DNA of 64,000 nucleotides from Piscinibacter defluvii. GTDB lineage: Bacteria > Pseudomonadota > Gammaproteobacteria > Burkholderiales > Burkholderiaceae_C. The DNA lies in the NCBI RefSeq assembly GCF_004011805.1, contig NZ_RCHJ01000004.1:372001-436000 (forward strand), written 5' to 3'. Numbering within the stretch: the stretch's first letter is position 1; each line of letters opens with the position of its first letter. Made by a program: the position numbers and the translations under genes. Below the pieces are notes generated by a model. That model worked only from the letters and a program-made list of their open reading frames with translations, was not told the DNA's origin and searched no databases. Shown here piece by piece: positions 19,595 through 27,763 of this stretch.

Positions 19595-19596
19595 GG

Positions 19597-19627
19597 CCTG
19601 TTCCCGGCGCAGCGCGCCGGGAACAGG
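19597..19627 (+). terminator. 14-bp perfect hairpin after the Crp/Fnr gene
   Basis: Arms CCTGTTCCCGGCGC and GCGCCGGGAACAGG pair perfectly around an AGC loop, starting just past the stop codon. No T-tract. It should end or process the regulator transcript before eptA. Confidence 0.6.
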
Positions 19628-19630
19628 GCG

Positions 19631-19647
19631 CTTCAGGTTCGCTTCAT
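19631..19647 (+). promoter_or_regulatory. PmrA-box-like direct repeat before eptA
   Basis: CTTCAG-GTTCG-CTTCAT is two hexamers with a 5-bp spacer, the 11-bp period of PmrA/QseB-class response regulator sites (consensus CTTAAG-N5-CTTAAT). It differs by A to C at position 4 in both halves. It is only 23 bases from the eptA start codon, leaving little room for a -10 box, so the call is tentative. Confidence 0.3.
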
Positions 19648-19670
19648 CCGGGGCCGGCCCAATCGGCGCC

Positions 19671-21359
19671 ATGGAGTCTTCGCGTCCCGCCCTCGGCGCA
19701 CGCCTGTACCGCTGGGCCGTCGAACCGCTCGAGTTGAGCGTCGAGGCGCTGGTGCTCGTGGCCAGCCTGTTCTGGGCGGTGTCGGCCAACCGGCTGTTCT
19801 TCGCCGGCGCCCTGGCCGAGCGCAGCTGGAGCGATCCGTCCGCCTGGGGCTTCGGGGCGGCGCTGGTCGTGCTCGTGGTCGCCCTTCATGCGGCGCTGCT
19901 GGGCACGCTGGCGACGCGCTGGACCGTCAAGCCGCTGATCGCGCTGCTGAGCGTGGCCGCCGCGGCGGCGACCTTCTACGTCGAAGCCTTCGGCGTGGTG
20001 ATGGACCCGTCGATGCTGCGCAACGTGCTGCGCACCAACCCGGCCGAGGCCGGCGAGCTGATGACGCCGGCGCTGTGGCTGCACCTGGCGCTGTATGCCG
20101 GCGTGCCGCTGCTGCTGCTGTGGCGCGTGCGGGTCGCGCCGCGGCCCTGGCTCGCCTCGGCGTGGCGGCGCGCGGCGCTGCTGCTGCTGGCACTGCTGGC
20201 CGCGCTGGGCGCGCTGATGACGGTGTTCCAGCCCTTCGCGTCGCTGATGCGCAACCAGAAGGAGCTGCGCTACCGCATCACCCCGGCCAGCCTGGTGTGG
20301 TCCACCGGCGCCGTGCTCGCGGCCGACGCCAAGGGCGCCTCCCGGCCGCGCCAGGCCATCGGCGAAGACGCGGCGGCCGGCAGCTCCTGGGCGCTGCGCC
20401 GCAAGCCGCTGGTGGTGGTGCTGGTGGTCGGCGAGACGGCGCGTGCGGCGAACTGGGGCCTGTCGGGCGCGCCGCGCCAGACCACGCCGCAGCTGGCCGC
20501 GCTGCCGGTGGTCAACTTCACCGACGTCAGCGCCTGCGGCACCAACACCGAGGTCTCGCTGCCCTGCATGTTCGCGCCGGTCGGACGGCGCGACTACGAC
20601 GAGGACCGCATCCGCGGCCAGCAGTCCCTGATGCACGTGCTGGCGCGCGCCGGCGTCGCGGTGCAGTGGCGCGACAACCAGAGCGGCTGCAAGGGTGTCT
20701 GCGACGGCCTGCCGAGCGAGACGGTCGCGTCGCAGCAGCTGCCCGGCCTGTGCGCCGACGGCCACTGCCTCGACGAGGGCCTGGTGCAGGACCTGGACCA
20801 GCGCCTGAACAGCGCGCAGGGCACGCAGCTGTGGGTGCTGCACATGCTGGGCAACCACGGGCCGTCGTACTTCCGGCGCTACCCGGCGCGCTTCGCGCGG
20901 TTCCAGCCGGAATGCCGCGAGGACGACCTGCGCCGCTGCAGCATCGAACAGGTCGTCAACGCCTACGACAACGCGCTGCTGTACACCGACGAGGTGCTGG
21001 CCACGGCGATCCGGCGCCTGCAGGCGCACGCCGGCGAGGTCGATTCGGCGCTGCTGTTCGTCTCCGACCACGGCGAGTCGCTCGGCGAGCAGGGCCTGTT
21101 CCTGCATGGCCTGCCCTACCCCATCGCGCCCGAGGTGCAGAAGCGCGTGCCGATGGTGCTGTGGACGAGCGCCGGCCTCGAGCAGGCGGCCGGCATGAGG
21201 AGCGGCTGCCTCGGCCCCGAGCTGCAGCGCCGTGCCCGTACGCCGGTCGCGCACGACCACCTGTTCCACACCGTGCTCGGCCTGCTGGACGTGCGCACCG
21301 CGCTGTACCAGCCGGAGCTCGACCTCACCGGCACCTGCCGCACCCCCTCCGCACCGTGA
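19671..21359 (+). CDS. eptA: Lipid A phosphoethanolamine transferase (EptA/PmrC type)
   Basis: A 562-residue inner-membrane enzyme. About five transmembrane segments occupy residues 20-185, followed by a periplasmic sulfatase-fold domain. The catalytic Thr lies in CGTNTEVSLPCMF (about 289-301), a metal-binding pair is SDHGES (Asp466, His467), and several cysteines (for example CKGVC, CADGHC) fit the disulfides of this family. It transfers phosphoethanolamine from phosphatidylethanolamine to lipid A, lowering negative charge. The MCR enzymes belong to the same family, but this is a chromosomal housekeeping member beside a PAP2 gene, not a mobile copy. The PAP2 start codon overlaps its stop. 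Confidence 0.88.
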   Translation: MESSRPALGARLYRWAVEPLELSVEALVLVASLFWAVSANRLFFAGALAERSWSDPSAWGFGAALVVLVVALHAALLGTLATRWTVKPLIALLSVAAAAATFYVEAFGVVMDPSMLRNVLRTNPAEAGELMTPALWLHLALYAGVPLLLLWRVRVAPRPWLASAWRRAALLLLALLAALGALMTVFQPFASLMRNQKELRYRITPASLVWSTGAVLAADAKGASRPRQAIGEDAAAGSSWALRRKPLVVVLVVGETARAANWGLSGAPRQTTPQLAALPVVNFTDVSACGTNTEVSLPCMFAPVGRRDYDEDRIRGQQSLMHVLARAGVAVQWRDNQSGCKGVCDGLPSETVASQQLPGLCADGHCLDEGLVQDLDQRLNSAQGTQLWVLHMLGNHGPSYFRRYPARFARFQPECREDDLRRCSIEQVVNAYDNALLYTDEVLATAIRRLQAHAGEVDSALLFVSDHGESLGEQGLFLHGLPYPIAPEVQKRVPMVLWTSAGLEQAAGMRSGCLGPELQRRARTPVAHDHLFHTVLGLLDVRTALYQPELDLTGTCRTPSAP

Positions 21360-22102
21360 GCCGGGCCGGATCGACGCTGCACCGCGCCGGCTGGGCCACG
21401 CTGTTCGCGCTGGCCGCGCTGGCCGCCTGGGAGGCGCTGGGCTGGGACCTGGCGCTCTCGCAGCACTTCGGCGGCACCACCGGCTTCGCCTGGCGCCACG
21501 TGTGGTGGAGCGAGCAGCTGCTGCACGACGGCGGGCGGCTGCTCGCCGGGGCGTTCCTCGCGCTGCTGGCCTGGGACGCCTGGCGGCCGATCGTGCGCGG
21601 CCCGACGCAGCGCGAGCGGGTCTACTGGCTGGTCGTGTCGGTGGCCGCGATGACGCTGGTGCCGGCGCTCAAGCACCTGAGCCACACCAGCTGCCCCTGG
21701 GACCTGGCGCCCTTCGGCGGCAAGGTGCCCTACGTGCCGCACTGGCTGCTCGGCGTCAGCGACGGCGGCGCCGGCCACTGCTTCCCCTCCGGCCACGCGG
21801 TCGCGGCCTTCGCCTTCGTCGGGCTGTACTTCCTCTGGCGCCGCCACCGGCCGCGGGCGGCCCGGGTGCTGCTCGCGCTGCTGCTGGCCTTCGGCGCGCT
21901 GTTCGGCGCGGCCCAGCTGGTGCGCGGCGCGCATTTCGCGAGCCACACGCTGTGGTCGGCCTGGCTGTGCTGGGCGCTGGCGCTAGTCGCCGCGTGGCTG
22001 GAACCCGGCGCGTACCGCCTGGAGTATGTCCAGACGCGGCCGCTGGTCGACTTCGAACCCGCCGTCGTGCCGCTGCTGGTGCGCGGCGACCGTCTCGAAT
22101 AG
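21356..22102 (+). CDS. PAP2-family membrane phosphatase
   Basis: A 248-residue protein with about six membrane segments and the three phosphatase motifs: KHLSHTSCPW (degenerate motif 1), CFPSGHA (motif 2) and RGAHFASHTLWSA (motif 3, with the catalytic His). The GTG start overlaps the eptA stop (GTGA), so the two are translationally coupled. A PAP2 enzyme next to EptA suggests recycling of the diacylglycerol or undecaprenyl phosphate by-products, or lipid A dephosphorylation. The last 120 bp overlap the 3' end of the convergent helicase gene. Confidence 0.82.
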   Translation: MSRAGSTLHRAGWATLFALAALAAWEALGWDLALSQHFGGTTGFAWRHVWWSEQLLHDGGRLLAGAFLALLAWDAWRPIVRGPTQRERVYWLVVSVAAMTLVPALKHLSHTSCPWDLAPFGGKVPYVPHWLLGVSDGGAGHCFPSGHAVAAFAFVGLYFLWRRHRPRAARVLLALLLAFGALFGAAQLVRGAHFASHTLWSAWLCWALALVAAWLEPGAYRLEYVQTRPLVDFEPAVVPLLVRGDRLE

Positions 22103-24034
22103 CGGCGCTAGCGCCTCGGGCACGAAGCGCGTCAGCGCGGCATACAGGTGCCGGTCGCCCCCGGCGCGCTGCTGCGTGACGTGGAAGCGCAGCGGCACCA
22201 TCAGCGCCAGGTGGTGCTGCGCACGCGTCATGGCCACGTGCAGCAGGCGGCGCTCCTCCTCGATCTCGGCGGCCCGGCCGGTGGCCAAGTCCGACGGGAT
22301 GCAGCCGTCGACCGCGTTCAGCACGATCACCGCCGCCCATTCCTGGCCCTTGGCCGAATGCATGGTCGACAGGATCAGGTAGTCCTCGTCGTGCAGCGGC
22401 GCGCCGGCCTCGTCGCTGACCGCCTCGGGCGGGTCGAGCGTCAGCTCGGCGAGGAAACGCTCGCGGCTGCCGAAGCCGGCCGCCAGCCGCACCAGCTGCT
22501 CGCAGTCGGCCAGGCGCGATGCCGCGTCCTCGTGCAGGCGCTCGAGCTGCGGGCGGTACCAGCGCAGCGCCAGCGCCGCGGCCTCGGGCCAGGGCGCGGC
22601 CTCGATCGCCTCGGCCGCGTCGCACCAGGCCTGCCAGTCGGACCGCGCCGCAGCCGGTGCGCGGAAGGCGCGCCGCACGGCGGCGGGGTCGTCCGCCGGC
22701 CCCATCGCCTCCAGCAGCCGGCGCGCCGCGGCCGGGCCGAGGCCGGGCACCAGCTGCACGACCCGGAAGCCGGCCAGCCGGTGGCGCGGGTTCTGCACCC
22801 AGCGCAGCACCGAGAGCAGGTCTTTCACGTGCGCGGCCTCGAGGAAACGCAGCCCGCCGAACTTGACGAACGGGATGCCGCGGCGCGTCAGCTCGAGCTC
22901 GAGCGCGGCGCTGTGGTGGCCGGTGCGGAACAGCACGGCCTGGCGCTTGAGCGCCAGCCCCTCCTCGCGCCGCTGCAGCACGCGCTGCGCGACCCAGAGC
23001 GCCTGCGCCGCCTCGTCCTCGACGCTGACCAGCTCGGGCCGCGCGCCCGGCCGGTCGCTCCACAGCGTCTTCTGGTGCCGCTCGGCGGCCAGCGCGATCA
23101 CCGCGTTGGCCGCGGCGAGCACGGGTTCGGTGGAGCGGTAGTTGCGCGTCAGCGCGATCACCGCGGCCGGCGGCGTGAATTGCGCCGGAAAGTCGAGGAT
23201 GTTGCGCACCTCGGCGGCACGGAAGCCGTAGATCGCCTGCGCGTCGTCGCCCACCACGGTGAGGCCGCGGCCGTCGGGCTTCAGGCGCGCCAGGATCGCG
23301 GCCTGCAGCCGGTTGGTGTCCTGGTACTCGTCCACCAGCACGTGCGTGAAGCGCGCGCCCAGCGCGGCCGCGATCGAGGGCTCGCCGAGCATGTGCAGCC
23401 AGTACAGCAGCAGGTCGTCGTAGTCGAGCAGTTGCTGGCGCTGCTTGGCGTCGAGGTACGCGCCCAGCAGGCGGCCCAGCGGTTGCTCGAGCCCGCGGCA
23501 CCAGGGGAAATGCTGGTCCACCACCTGCGCCAGCGGCGCCTGGCTGTTGACCACGCGCGAGGCGATCGCGAGGCAGGTGTCCTTGAGCGGGAAGCGCTTC
23601 GTGCCGGCCGCGAAGCCGCCTTCCTGGCGCACCCAGCCCATCAGGTCCTCGGCATCGCCGCGGTCGAGCACGGTGAACTGCGGCGCCAGGCCGATCGCGC
23701 CGGCGTGCTCGCGCAGCAGCCGCGCGCCGACGGCGTGGAAGGTGCCGGCCCAGGGCAGCTCGGGCGCGGCCTGGGTCAGCCCCCAGCCGAGCGCGCGGTG
23801 CAGCATGCGGCCGGCGCGGCGCGCCAGCTCCTGCGCGGCGCGGCGCGAGAAGCTCAGCAGGAGCAGCCGGTTCGGATCGGCCCCGTCGAGCACCAGGCGC
23901 GCCACCCGCGCGGCGAGCGTGCTGGTCTTGCCGGTGCCGGCGCCGGCGATGACCAGCAGCGGCGCGTCGCCGTGCGCAACGGCGGCGCGCTGCTCCGGGT
24001 TCAGCGTGGCGAAGGGGTCGGTGTCGTGGGCCAT
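21983..24034 (-). CDS. UvrD/Rep-family ATP-dependent DNA helicase
   Basis: A 683-residue superfamily 1A helicase. Motif I GAGTGKT is at 31-37, motif II DEYQDTN near 232, motif III VVGDDAQAIYGFR, then LTRNYRS (motif IV region), STMHSAKGQEW (motif V) and VAMTRAQ (motif VI). It unwinds DNA 3' to 5'. Slightly shorter than UvrD (about 720), it resembles the extra UvrD-like helicases of Burkholderiales. Start at the ATG of MAHDTDPF; the open frame continues upstream only as a shadow of the kinase gene. Its end overlaps the PAP2 gene. Confidence 0.88.
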   Translation of the reverse strand: MAHDTDPFATLNPEQRAAVAHGDAPLLVIAGAGTGKTSTLAARVARLVLDGADPNRLLLLSFSRRAAQELARRAGRMLHRALGWGLTQAAPELPWAGTFHAVGARLLREHAGAIGLAPQFTVLDRGDAEDLMGWVRQEGGFAAGTKRFPLKDTCLAIASRVVNSQAPLAQVVDQHFPWCRGLEQPLGRLLGAYLDAKQRQQLLDYDDLLLYWLHMLGEPSIAAALGARFTHVLVDEYQDTNRLQAAILARLKPDGRGLTVVGDDAQAIYGFRAAEVRNILDFPAQFTPPAAVIALTRNYRSTEPVLAAANAVIALAAERHQKTLWSDRPGARPELVSVEDEAAQALWVAQRVLQRREEGLALKRQAVLFRTGHHSAALELELTRRGIPFVKFGGLRFLEAAHVKDLLSVLRWVQNPRHRLAGFRVVQLVPGLGPAAARRLLEAMGPADDPAAVRRAFRAPAAARSDWQAWCDAAEAIEAAPWPEAAALALRWYRPQLERLHEDAASRLADCEQLVRLAAGFGSRERFLAELTLDPPEAVSDEAGAPLHDEDYLILSTMHSAKGQEWAAVIVLNAVDGCIPSDLATGRAAEIEEERRLLHVAMTRAQHHLALMVPLRFHVTQQRAGGDRHLYAALTRFVPEALAPLFETVAAHQQRHDGGFEVDQRPRLDILQAVRAGFQPRGD

Positions 24035-24105
24035 GGCATGCCGCTGCCCACACGATACTGGATCTTCATCCAGTGACTGGCCGCGCCGGGCCGGCGCCGC
24101 GGCGC

Positions 24106-25422
24106 TCAGCCCCGGCCGCGGGTCGACTGCAGGGCCTGGCGCGCCAGGCGAGCCGCGCCGGCCGCGGCCTCCTCGTGCGCCGGGTCGGCCAGCGGCACGC
24201 CCAGCGCGCGCGCGCGGATGCGTGCGAAGGCGCGGTTGCGCGCGCCGCCGCCGACGCTGTAGAGCCTGGTGAGCGCCGGCGCGCCGAGTTCGCGCAGGCG
24301 CGCATAGGCGAGCGCCTCGACCGCCGCCAGGCCTTCGAGCAGGCCCTGCAGGAACCGCAGGTCGTCGCCCGGGCGCGGTTCGATCCGGCCAGCGAACGAG
24401 GGGTCGGCGATCGGGAAGCGTTCGCCCGGCGCAGGCAGCGGGTAGTAGTCGAGCCCGGTCGGCTCGTCGGGCCGCAGCAGCGGCTCGAGCGCCGCCAGGC
24501 GCTCGGGGCTGAAGTGCTGCAGCAGCACCGCGCCGCCGGCGTTGCTGGCGCCGCCGGGCAGCCACAGCTCGCCGAGGCGGTGGCTGTACACGCCCCAGGC
24601 CGGCGCCGACAGGGGCGCGCGGGCGAGCTGCTTGACCACCAGCGTGCTGCCCAGCGAGGTGACGCCCTCGCCCGGCGTGCAGGCGCCGGTGGCGAGGAAC
24701 GCGGCCACGCCGTCGGTCGTGCCGGCCGCGACGAGGCAGTCGCGCGGCCAGCCGGTGCGCGTGGCCGCCGCCTCGCACAAGCTGCCCAGCGGCGTGCCGG
24801 GCGGGTGCACGGCGGGCAGCAGCGCGTCGGGCAAGCCGGCCTCGGCGAGCAGCCGGCGCACCCAGGCCGGCCAGGCGCGCGCCTGCGGGTCGTAGCCGGT
24901 CTTCAGCGCGTTGTTCTCGTCGCTCAGGTCCCAGCGGCCGAGCAGCCGGCCGGCCAGCCAGTCGGCCTGGTGCAGCGCATGGGTCGCGCCGGGCGCCTGC
25001 GCGCCCAGGTGCAACAGGCGCGCCAGGCCGCTGGCCGCACCGCGCGCCACGTGGCCCGGCGGCGCGGCGGCGTTCACGCGTTCGCCTTCGGCCACGCAGC
25101 CGGCATCGTGGTAGAGCCGTGCATCGGCCTGCGGGATGCCGTCGTCGTCGCACACCAGCAGGGTGCCCGAGGTGCCGTCGAACGCGACCGCGCCGACCTG
25201 CGCCGGATCGAGCTGCGTGTTCAGCGCCGCGATGCAGGCGTCGACGGCCTCGGCCCAGGCCTGCGGGGCCTGCGTGACGCTCGCGCCCACGCGGCGTGCC
25301 GGCGCCAGGGGCACGGCGGCGCGCGCCTGCTCGCGGCCGTCCGGCCCGAGCGCCAGCGCACGCACGCCGGAGGTGCCGACGTCGATGCCGACGGCCAGGC
25401 GGCGCGCGGCGGCGGAGTGCAT
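24106..25422 (-). CDS. FGGY-family carbohydrate kinase, ribulokinase/xylulokinase-like
   Basis: A 438-residue sugar kinase. The N-terminal phosphate loop is GIDVGTSGVRA (about 11-21), the substrate region has AFDGTSGTLL, and the C-terminal ATP half shows VGGGARNRAF. At 438 residues it is shorter than XylB (about 480) and resembles the small D-ribulose kinase group of cyanobacteria and plants. No sugar transporter or isomerase sits beside it, so the substrate is unknown. It lies 71 bases upstream of the helicase in the same direction. Confidence 0.8.
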   Translation of the reverse strand: MHSAAARRLAVGIDVGTSGVRALALGPDGREQARAAVPLAPARRVGASVTQAPQAWAEAVDACIAALNTQLDPAQVGAVAFDGTSGTLLVCDDDGIPQADARLYHDAGCVAEGERVNAAAPPGHVARGAASGLARLLHLGAQAPGATHALHQADWLAGRLLGRWDLSDENNALKTGYDPQARAWPAWVRRLLAEAGLPDALLPAVHPPGTPLGSLCEAAATRTGWPRDCLVAAGTTDGVAAFLATGACTPGEGVTSLGSTLVVKQLARAPLSAPAWGVYSHRLGELWLPGGASNAGGAVLLQHFSPERLAALEPLLRPDEPTGLDYYPLPAPGERFPIADPSFAGRIEPRPGDDLRFLQGLLEGLAAVEALAYARLRELGAPALTRLYSVGGGARNRAFARIRARALGVPLADPAHEEAAAGAARLARQALQSTRGRG

Positions 25423-25438
25423 CGGGACAGGGGGTCAA

Positions 25439-25456
25439 CCGCGGCGGGCGCCGCGG
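25439..25456 (-). terminator. GC hairpin between tRNA-Arg and the kinase gene
   Basis: Perfect 8-bp arms CCGCGGCG / CGCCGCGG with a GG loop, ten bases past the tRNA 3' end on the minus strand. Without a T-run it may serve as a processing stem; chance is possible in DNA this GC-rich. Confidence 0.3.
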
Positions 25457-25466
25457 CGGAAGGCAT

Positions 25467-25541
25467 TGGCGCGACCGGCAGGAATCGAACCTGCGACGTA
25501 GCCTTCGGAGGGCTGCATGATATCCACTTCACCACGGTCGC
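25467..25541 (-). tRNA. tRNA-Arg (anticodon CCG)
   Basis: Read on the minus strand, acceptor arms GCGACCG and CGGTCGC pair, followed by a G discriminator and an encoded CCA end. The anticodon loop is CTCCGAA with anticodon CCG (reads CGG), and the T arm is GCAGG-TTCGAAT-CCTGC. A TAGAAT -10-like box lies 15 bases upstream of the 5' end (25556-25561). No integrase is nearby, so there is no sign of use as an attachment site. Confidence 0.93.
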
Positions 25542-25571
25542 TCGTGGGGAGCCGGATTCTACCTGCGCCCC

Positions 25572-26966
25572 TCACATCACCGTGGCGTGCGGGTGCTGGG
25601 GGTGGTCCAGCGTGTCGGCGATCAGGCGCAGCGCGTGTTCGCAGTCGGCGCGCGAGAGCGGGCCGCCGAGGCAGATGCGCACCGCGTCGGGCGGGTCGGC
25701 GTCTGTCGCGAAGGCGGCGCTGGCGACCACCGCCACGCCCTGGGTGCGCAGGTAGGAGGCGAACTCCACCACGCTCCAGCTCGAGGCGAGCGGCAGCCAG
25801 AGGTGGAAGCCCTCGGGCTGCGCCCACACCGCGTGGCCGGCGAGATGCCGCGCGGCCAGCGCCTGGCGCGCCTCGCACTCGGCGCGGATGGTCTCCAGCA
25901 TGGCCTGCGCGCTGCCGTCGCGCACCCAGCGGGTGGCCAGCGCGTTGGTGATCGGCGAGGCCATCACCGTGGTGGCGCGTAGCGCCCCGGCCAGGCGCTG
26001 CGCCAGGCGCTCGTTGGGCGCGCGCACGTAGGCGCTGCGCAGGCCGGCGCCCAGGCACTTGGAGAAGCCACTCAGGTAATAGGTCAGCTCCGGTGCCAGC
26101 TGCGCCAGCGGCAGCGGCACCTCGCGGGGCAGCATCGCGTAGGCGTCGTCCTCGATGATGGGGATGCTGTAGCGCAGCGCCACGTCAGCCAGCGCCTCGC
26201 GGCGCGCCCGGCTGACGGTGAGCGTGGTCGGGTTCTGCAGGGTCGGGTTGAGGTACAGGGCCTTGGGCGCCACGCTGCGGCAGGCCTGCTCGAAGGCGGC
26301 CGCGCTCGGGCCCTCGTCGTCCAGCGGCAGCGGGTGCAGGGTGACGCCGAGCTGCGTGGCGATGGCCTTCAGCCCCGGGTAGGTGAGCGCCTCGGCGCAG
26401 ATCGCCTCGCCGGGCCGGGCGAGCTGCGAGACGAGTGCCGTCAGCGCGCTGTGGATGCCGGGGCACACCAGCACCTGCGCCGCCTGTGTGCCGGGCAGGC
26501 GCGCGCGCAGCCACTCGGCGCCGGTGTCGCGGTCTTCCGCGCTGCCGCCGAAATCCTGGTAGCGCAGCAAGGCGTACAGGTCGGCACGCGCCAGCAGCGC
26601 GGCGGCGGACTCGTGCAGGCGCGCCAGCAGCGCCGGATCGTCCGGCTCGGGCGGCAGGTTCATCGTCATCTCGGCGCCGCTGCCGCCGCGCAGCGGCAGC
26701 GCCGGCCGCAGCCCGCGCACATGCGTGCCCATGCCGGGGCGCGAGTCGATCAGCCCGCGCCGGCGTGCCTCGGCGTAGGCGCGCGCCACGGTGGTGTAGT
26801 TCAGCTGCAGTTCGCTGGCCAGCTCGCGCAGCGTCGGCAGGCGGTCGCGCGGTGCCAGGCGGCCGCTCTTCAGGTCCTCGTCGATCAGGTCGGCGATCGA
26901 CAGATACGCCGGCTGGTCGCTCGCCGCGAGTCGGCGGCGCCAATGGGTGGTCTTGATCGCAGGCAT
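25572..26966 (-). CDS. MocR-type (GntR/aminotransferase fusion) regulator
   Basis: A 464-residue protein. Residues 10-85 form a GntR winged helix (LPTLRELASELQLNYTTVARAY); the rest is a fold-type I aminotransferase-like domain with the PLP lysine motif SGFSKCLGAGLR (about 315). MocR proteins sense an amino-compound through PLP and control a neighbouring operon. It is divergent from the Nit1C cluster. ATG at 26966 puts the HTH at the usual distance; farther upstream starts only add sequence encoded by the repeat region. One pair of TTGATCG repeats overlaps this start, suggesting autoregulation. Confidence 0.85.
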   Translation of the reverse strand: MPAIKTTHWRRRLAASDQPAYLSIADLIDEDLKSGRLAPRDRLPTLRELASELQLNYTTVARAYAEARRRGLIDSRPGMGTHVRGLRPALPLRGGSGAEMTMNLPPEPDDPALLARLHESAAALLARADLYALLRYQDFGGSAEDRDTGAEWLRARLPGTQAAQVLVCPGIHSALTALVSQLARPGEAICAEALTYPGLKAIATQLGVTLHPLPLDDEGPSAAAFEQACRSVAPKALYLNPTLQNPTTLTVSRARREALADVALRYSIPIIEDDAYAMLPREVPLPLAQLAPELTYYLSGFSKCLGAGLRSAYVRAPNERLAQRLAGALRATTVMASPITNALATRWVRDGSAQAMLETIRAECEARQALAARHLAGHAVWAQPEGFHLWLPLASSWSVVEFASYLRTQGVAVVASAAFATDADPPDAVRICLGGPLSRADCEHALRLIADTLDHPQHPHATVM

Positions 26967-27189
26967 TGATCGCGTTCCGGCGTGGGTCGCCCCGACCGGC
27001 TGCATGCATCGTGCCCGCTGGATGACGGCATGCCGCCCTCTGCCGGTGCGGGGCGCGCCGTTGATCGGAGGCATTGATCGCATGGGCACGCCTCCCTGCG
27101 GTGCGTGCCGCGCTTGCCCGAACCGGCCCGGGTTGTCCCTGATGCAGCGCAAACCGCGAGGAAACGCCGGCTTGATCGGCTCTTGATCG
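26953..27189. promoter_or_regulatory. Three pairs of TTGATCG direct repeats in the mocR/Nit1C gap
   Basis: TTGATCG occurs at 26953 and 26966, at 27061 and 27074 (both pairs 13 bp apart), and at 27172 and 27183 (11 bp apart). In the first two pairs the surrounding 20 bases are almost the same (TTGATCG-AGGCA-TTGATCGC type). MocR regulators typically bind paired direct repeats, so these are likely operators for the adjacent regulator and the divergent Nit1C operon. The 310-base gap contains no other gene. Confidence 0.65.
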
Positions 27190-27276
27190 CAGCCGGGGCG
27201 CCACGCGGTGGCACGGCCGATGCAATGAACGGCGGGCGCGCAATCCGTCCACCCCATTCCACCCACGGAGTCGTCC

Positions 27277-27762
27277 ATGCCGAAAGTCACCAAGCCCGCC
27301 AACCAGAAGGGCGAGTTCCTCGTCGACTACGAGGAGAAGGTCTTCGAGGACGTGAAGGCCTCGAAGCCCGGCGAGAAGGCGCTGGTCACCTTCCACACCG
27401 TCGCGTTCGAGGGCTCGATCGGTTTCGTCAACCTGCTGCAGGCGACCCGGCTGCAGCGCAAGGGCTTCGACACCTCCATCCTGCTGTACGGCCCGGGCGT
27501 CACCCTGGGCGTGAAGCGCGGCTTCCCGACGCTCGGCGACGAGGCCTTCCCCGGCCACCTGAACTTCAACAAGCAGATCGAGAAGTTCATCGCCGAAGGC
27601 GGCAAGGTCTACGCCTGCCGCTTCGCGCTGCAGGCGCTCTATGGCCACGGCGAGCCCTCGCTGATCGAGGGCGTGCGGCCGATCAACCCGCTGGACGTGC
27701 TGGACTGCATCCTGCTGCACCGCCGGGAAGGCGCGTTCATCATCAACACCTGGACCTTGTGA
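27277..27762 (+). CDS. MSMEG_0572/Sll0783-family nitrogen starvation response protein
   Basis: First gene of the Nit1C cluster; 161 residues, no signal peptide or membrane segment. The sequence [20 protein letters not shown] and [17 protein letters not shown] is typical of the Sll0783 family, which resembles a DsrE-like fold. In Synechocystis, loss of Sll0783 impairs PHB build-up under nitrogen starvation; the biochemical role is unknown. GGAG precedes the ATG. The nitrilase gene begins 1 base after its stop. Confidence 0.88.
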   Translation: MPKVTKPANQKGEFLVDYEEKVFEDVKASKPGEKALVTFHTVAFEGSIGFVNLLQATRLQRKGFDTSILLYGPGVTLGVKRGFPTLGDEAFPGHLNFNKQIEKFIAEGGKVYACRFALQALYGHGEPSLIEGVRPINPLDVLDCILLHRREGAFIINTWTL

Positions 27763-27763
27763 C

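Noticed and set aside
19671-21359. eptA as an acquired mobile colistin-resistance (mcr) gene
   Set aside because: Base composition matches the surroundings, no mobile element flanks it and it is coupled to a PAP2 gene, so it is a resident lipid A modification gene.
24035-25438. N-terminal 468-residue extension of the UvrD-like helicase frame
   Set aside because: This part lies over the FGGY kinase gene in another frame and has no helicase or other motif; the helicase begins normally at MAHDTDPF.
25467-25541. tRNA-Arg as an attachment site of a genomic island
   Set aside because: No integrase, no repeated tRNA 3' end and no composition break are visible on either side.
26967-27302. Longer MocR start adding up to 112 residues
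   Set aside because: The extra residues come from the repeat-rich divergent gap, and family members begin close to the winged helix.
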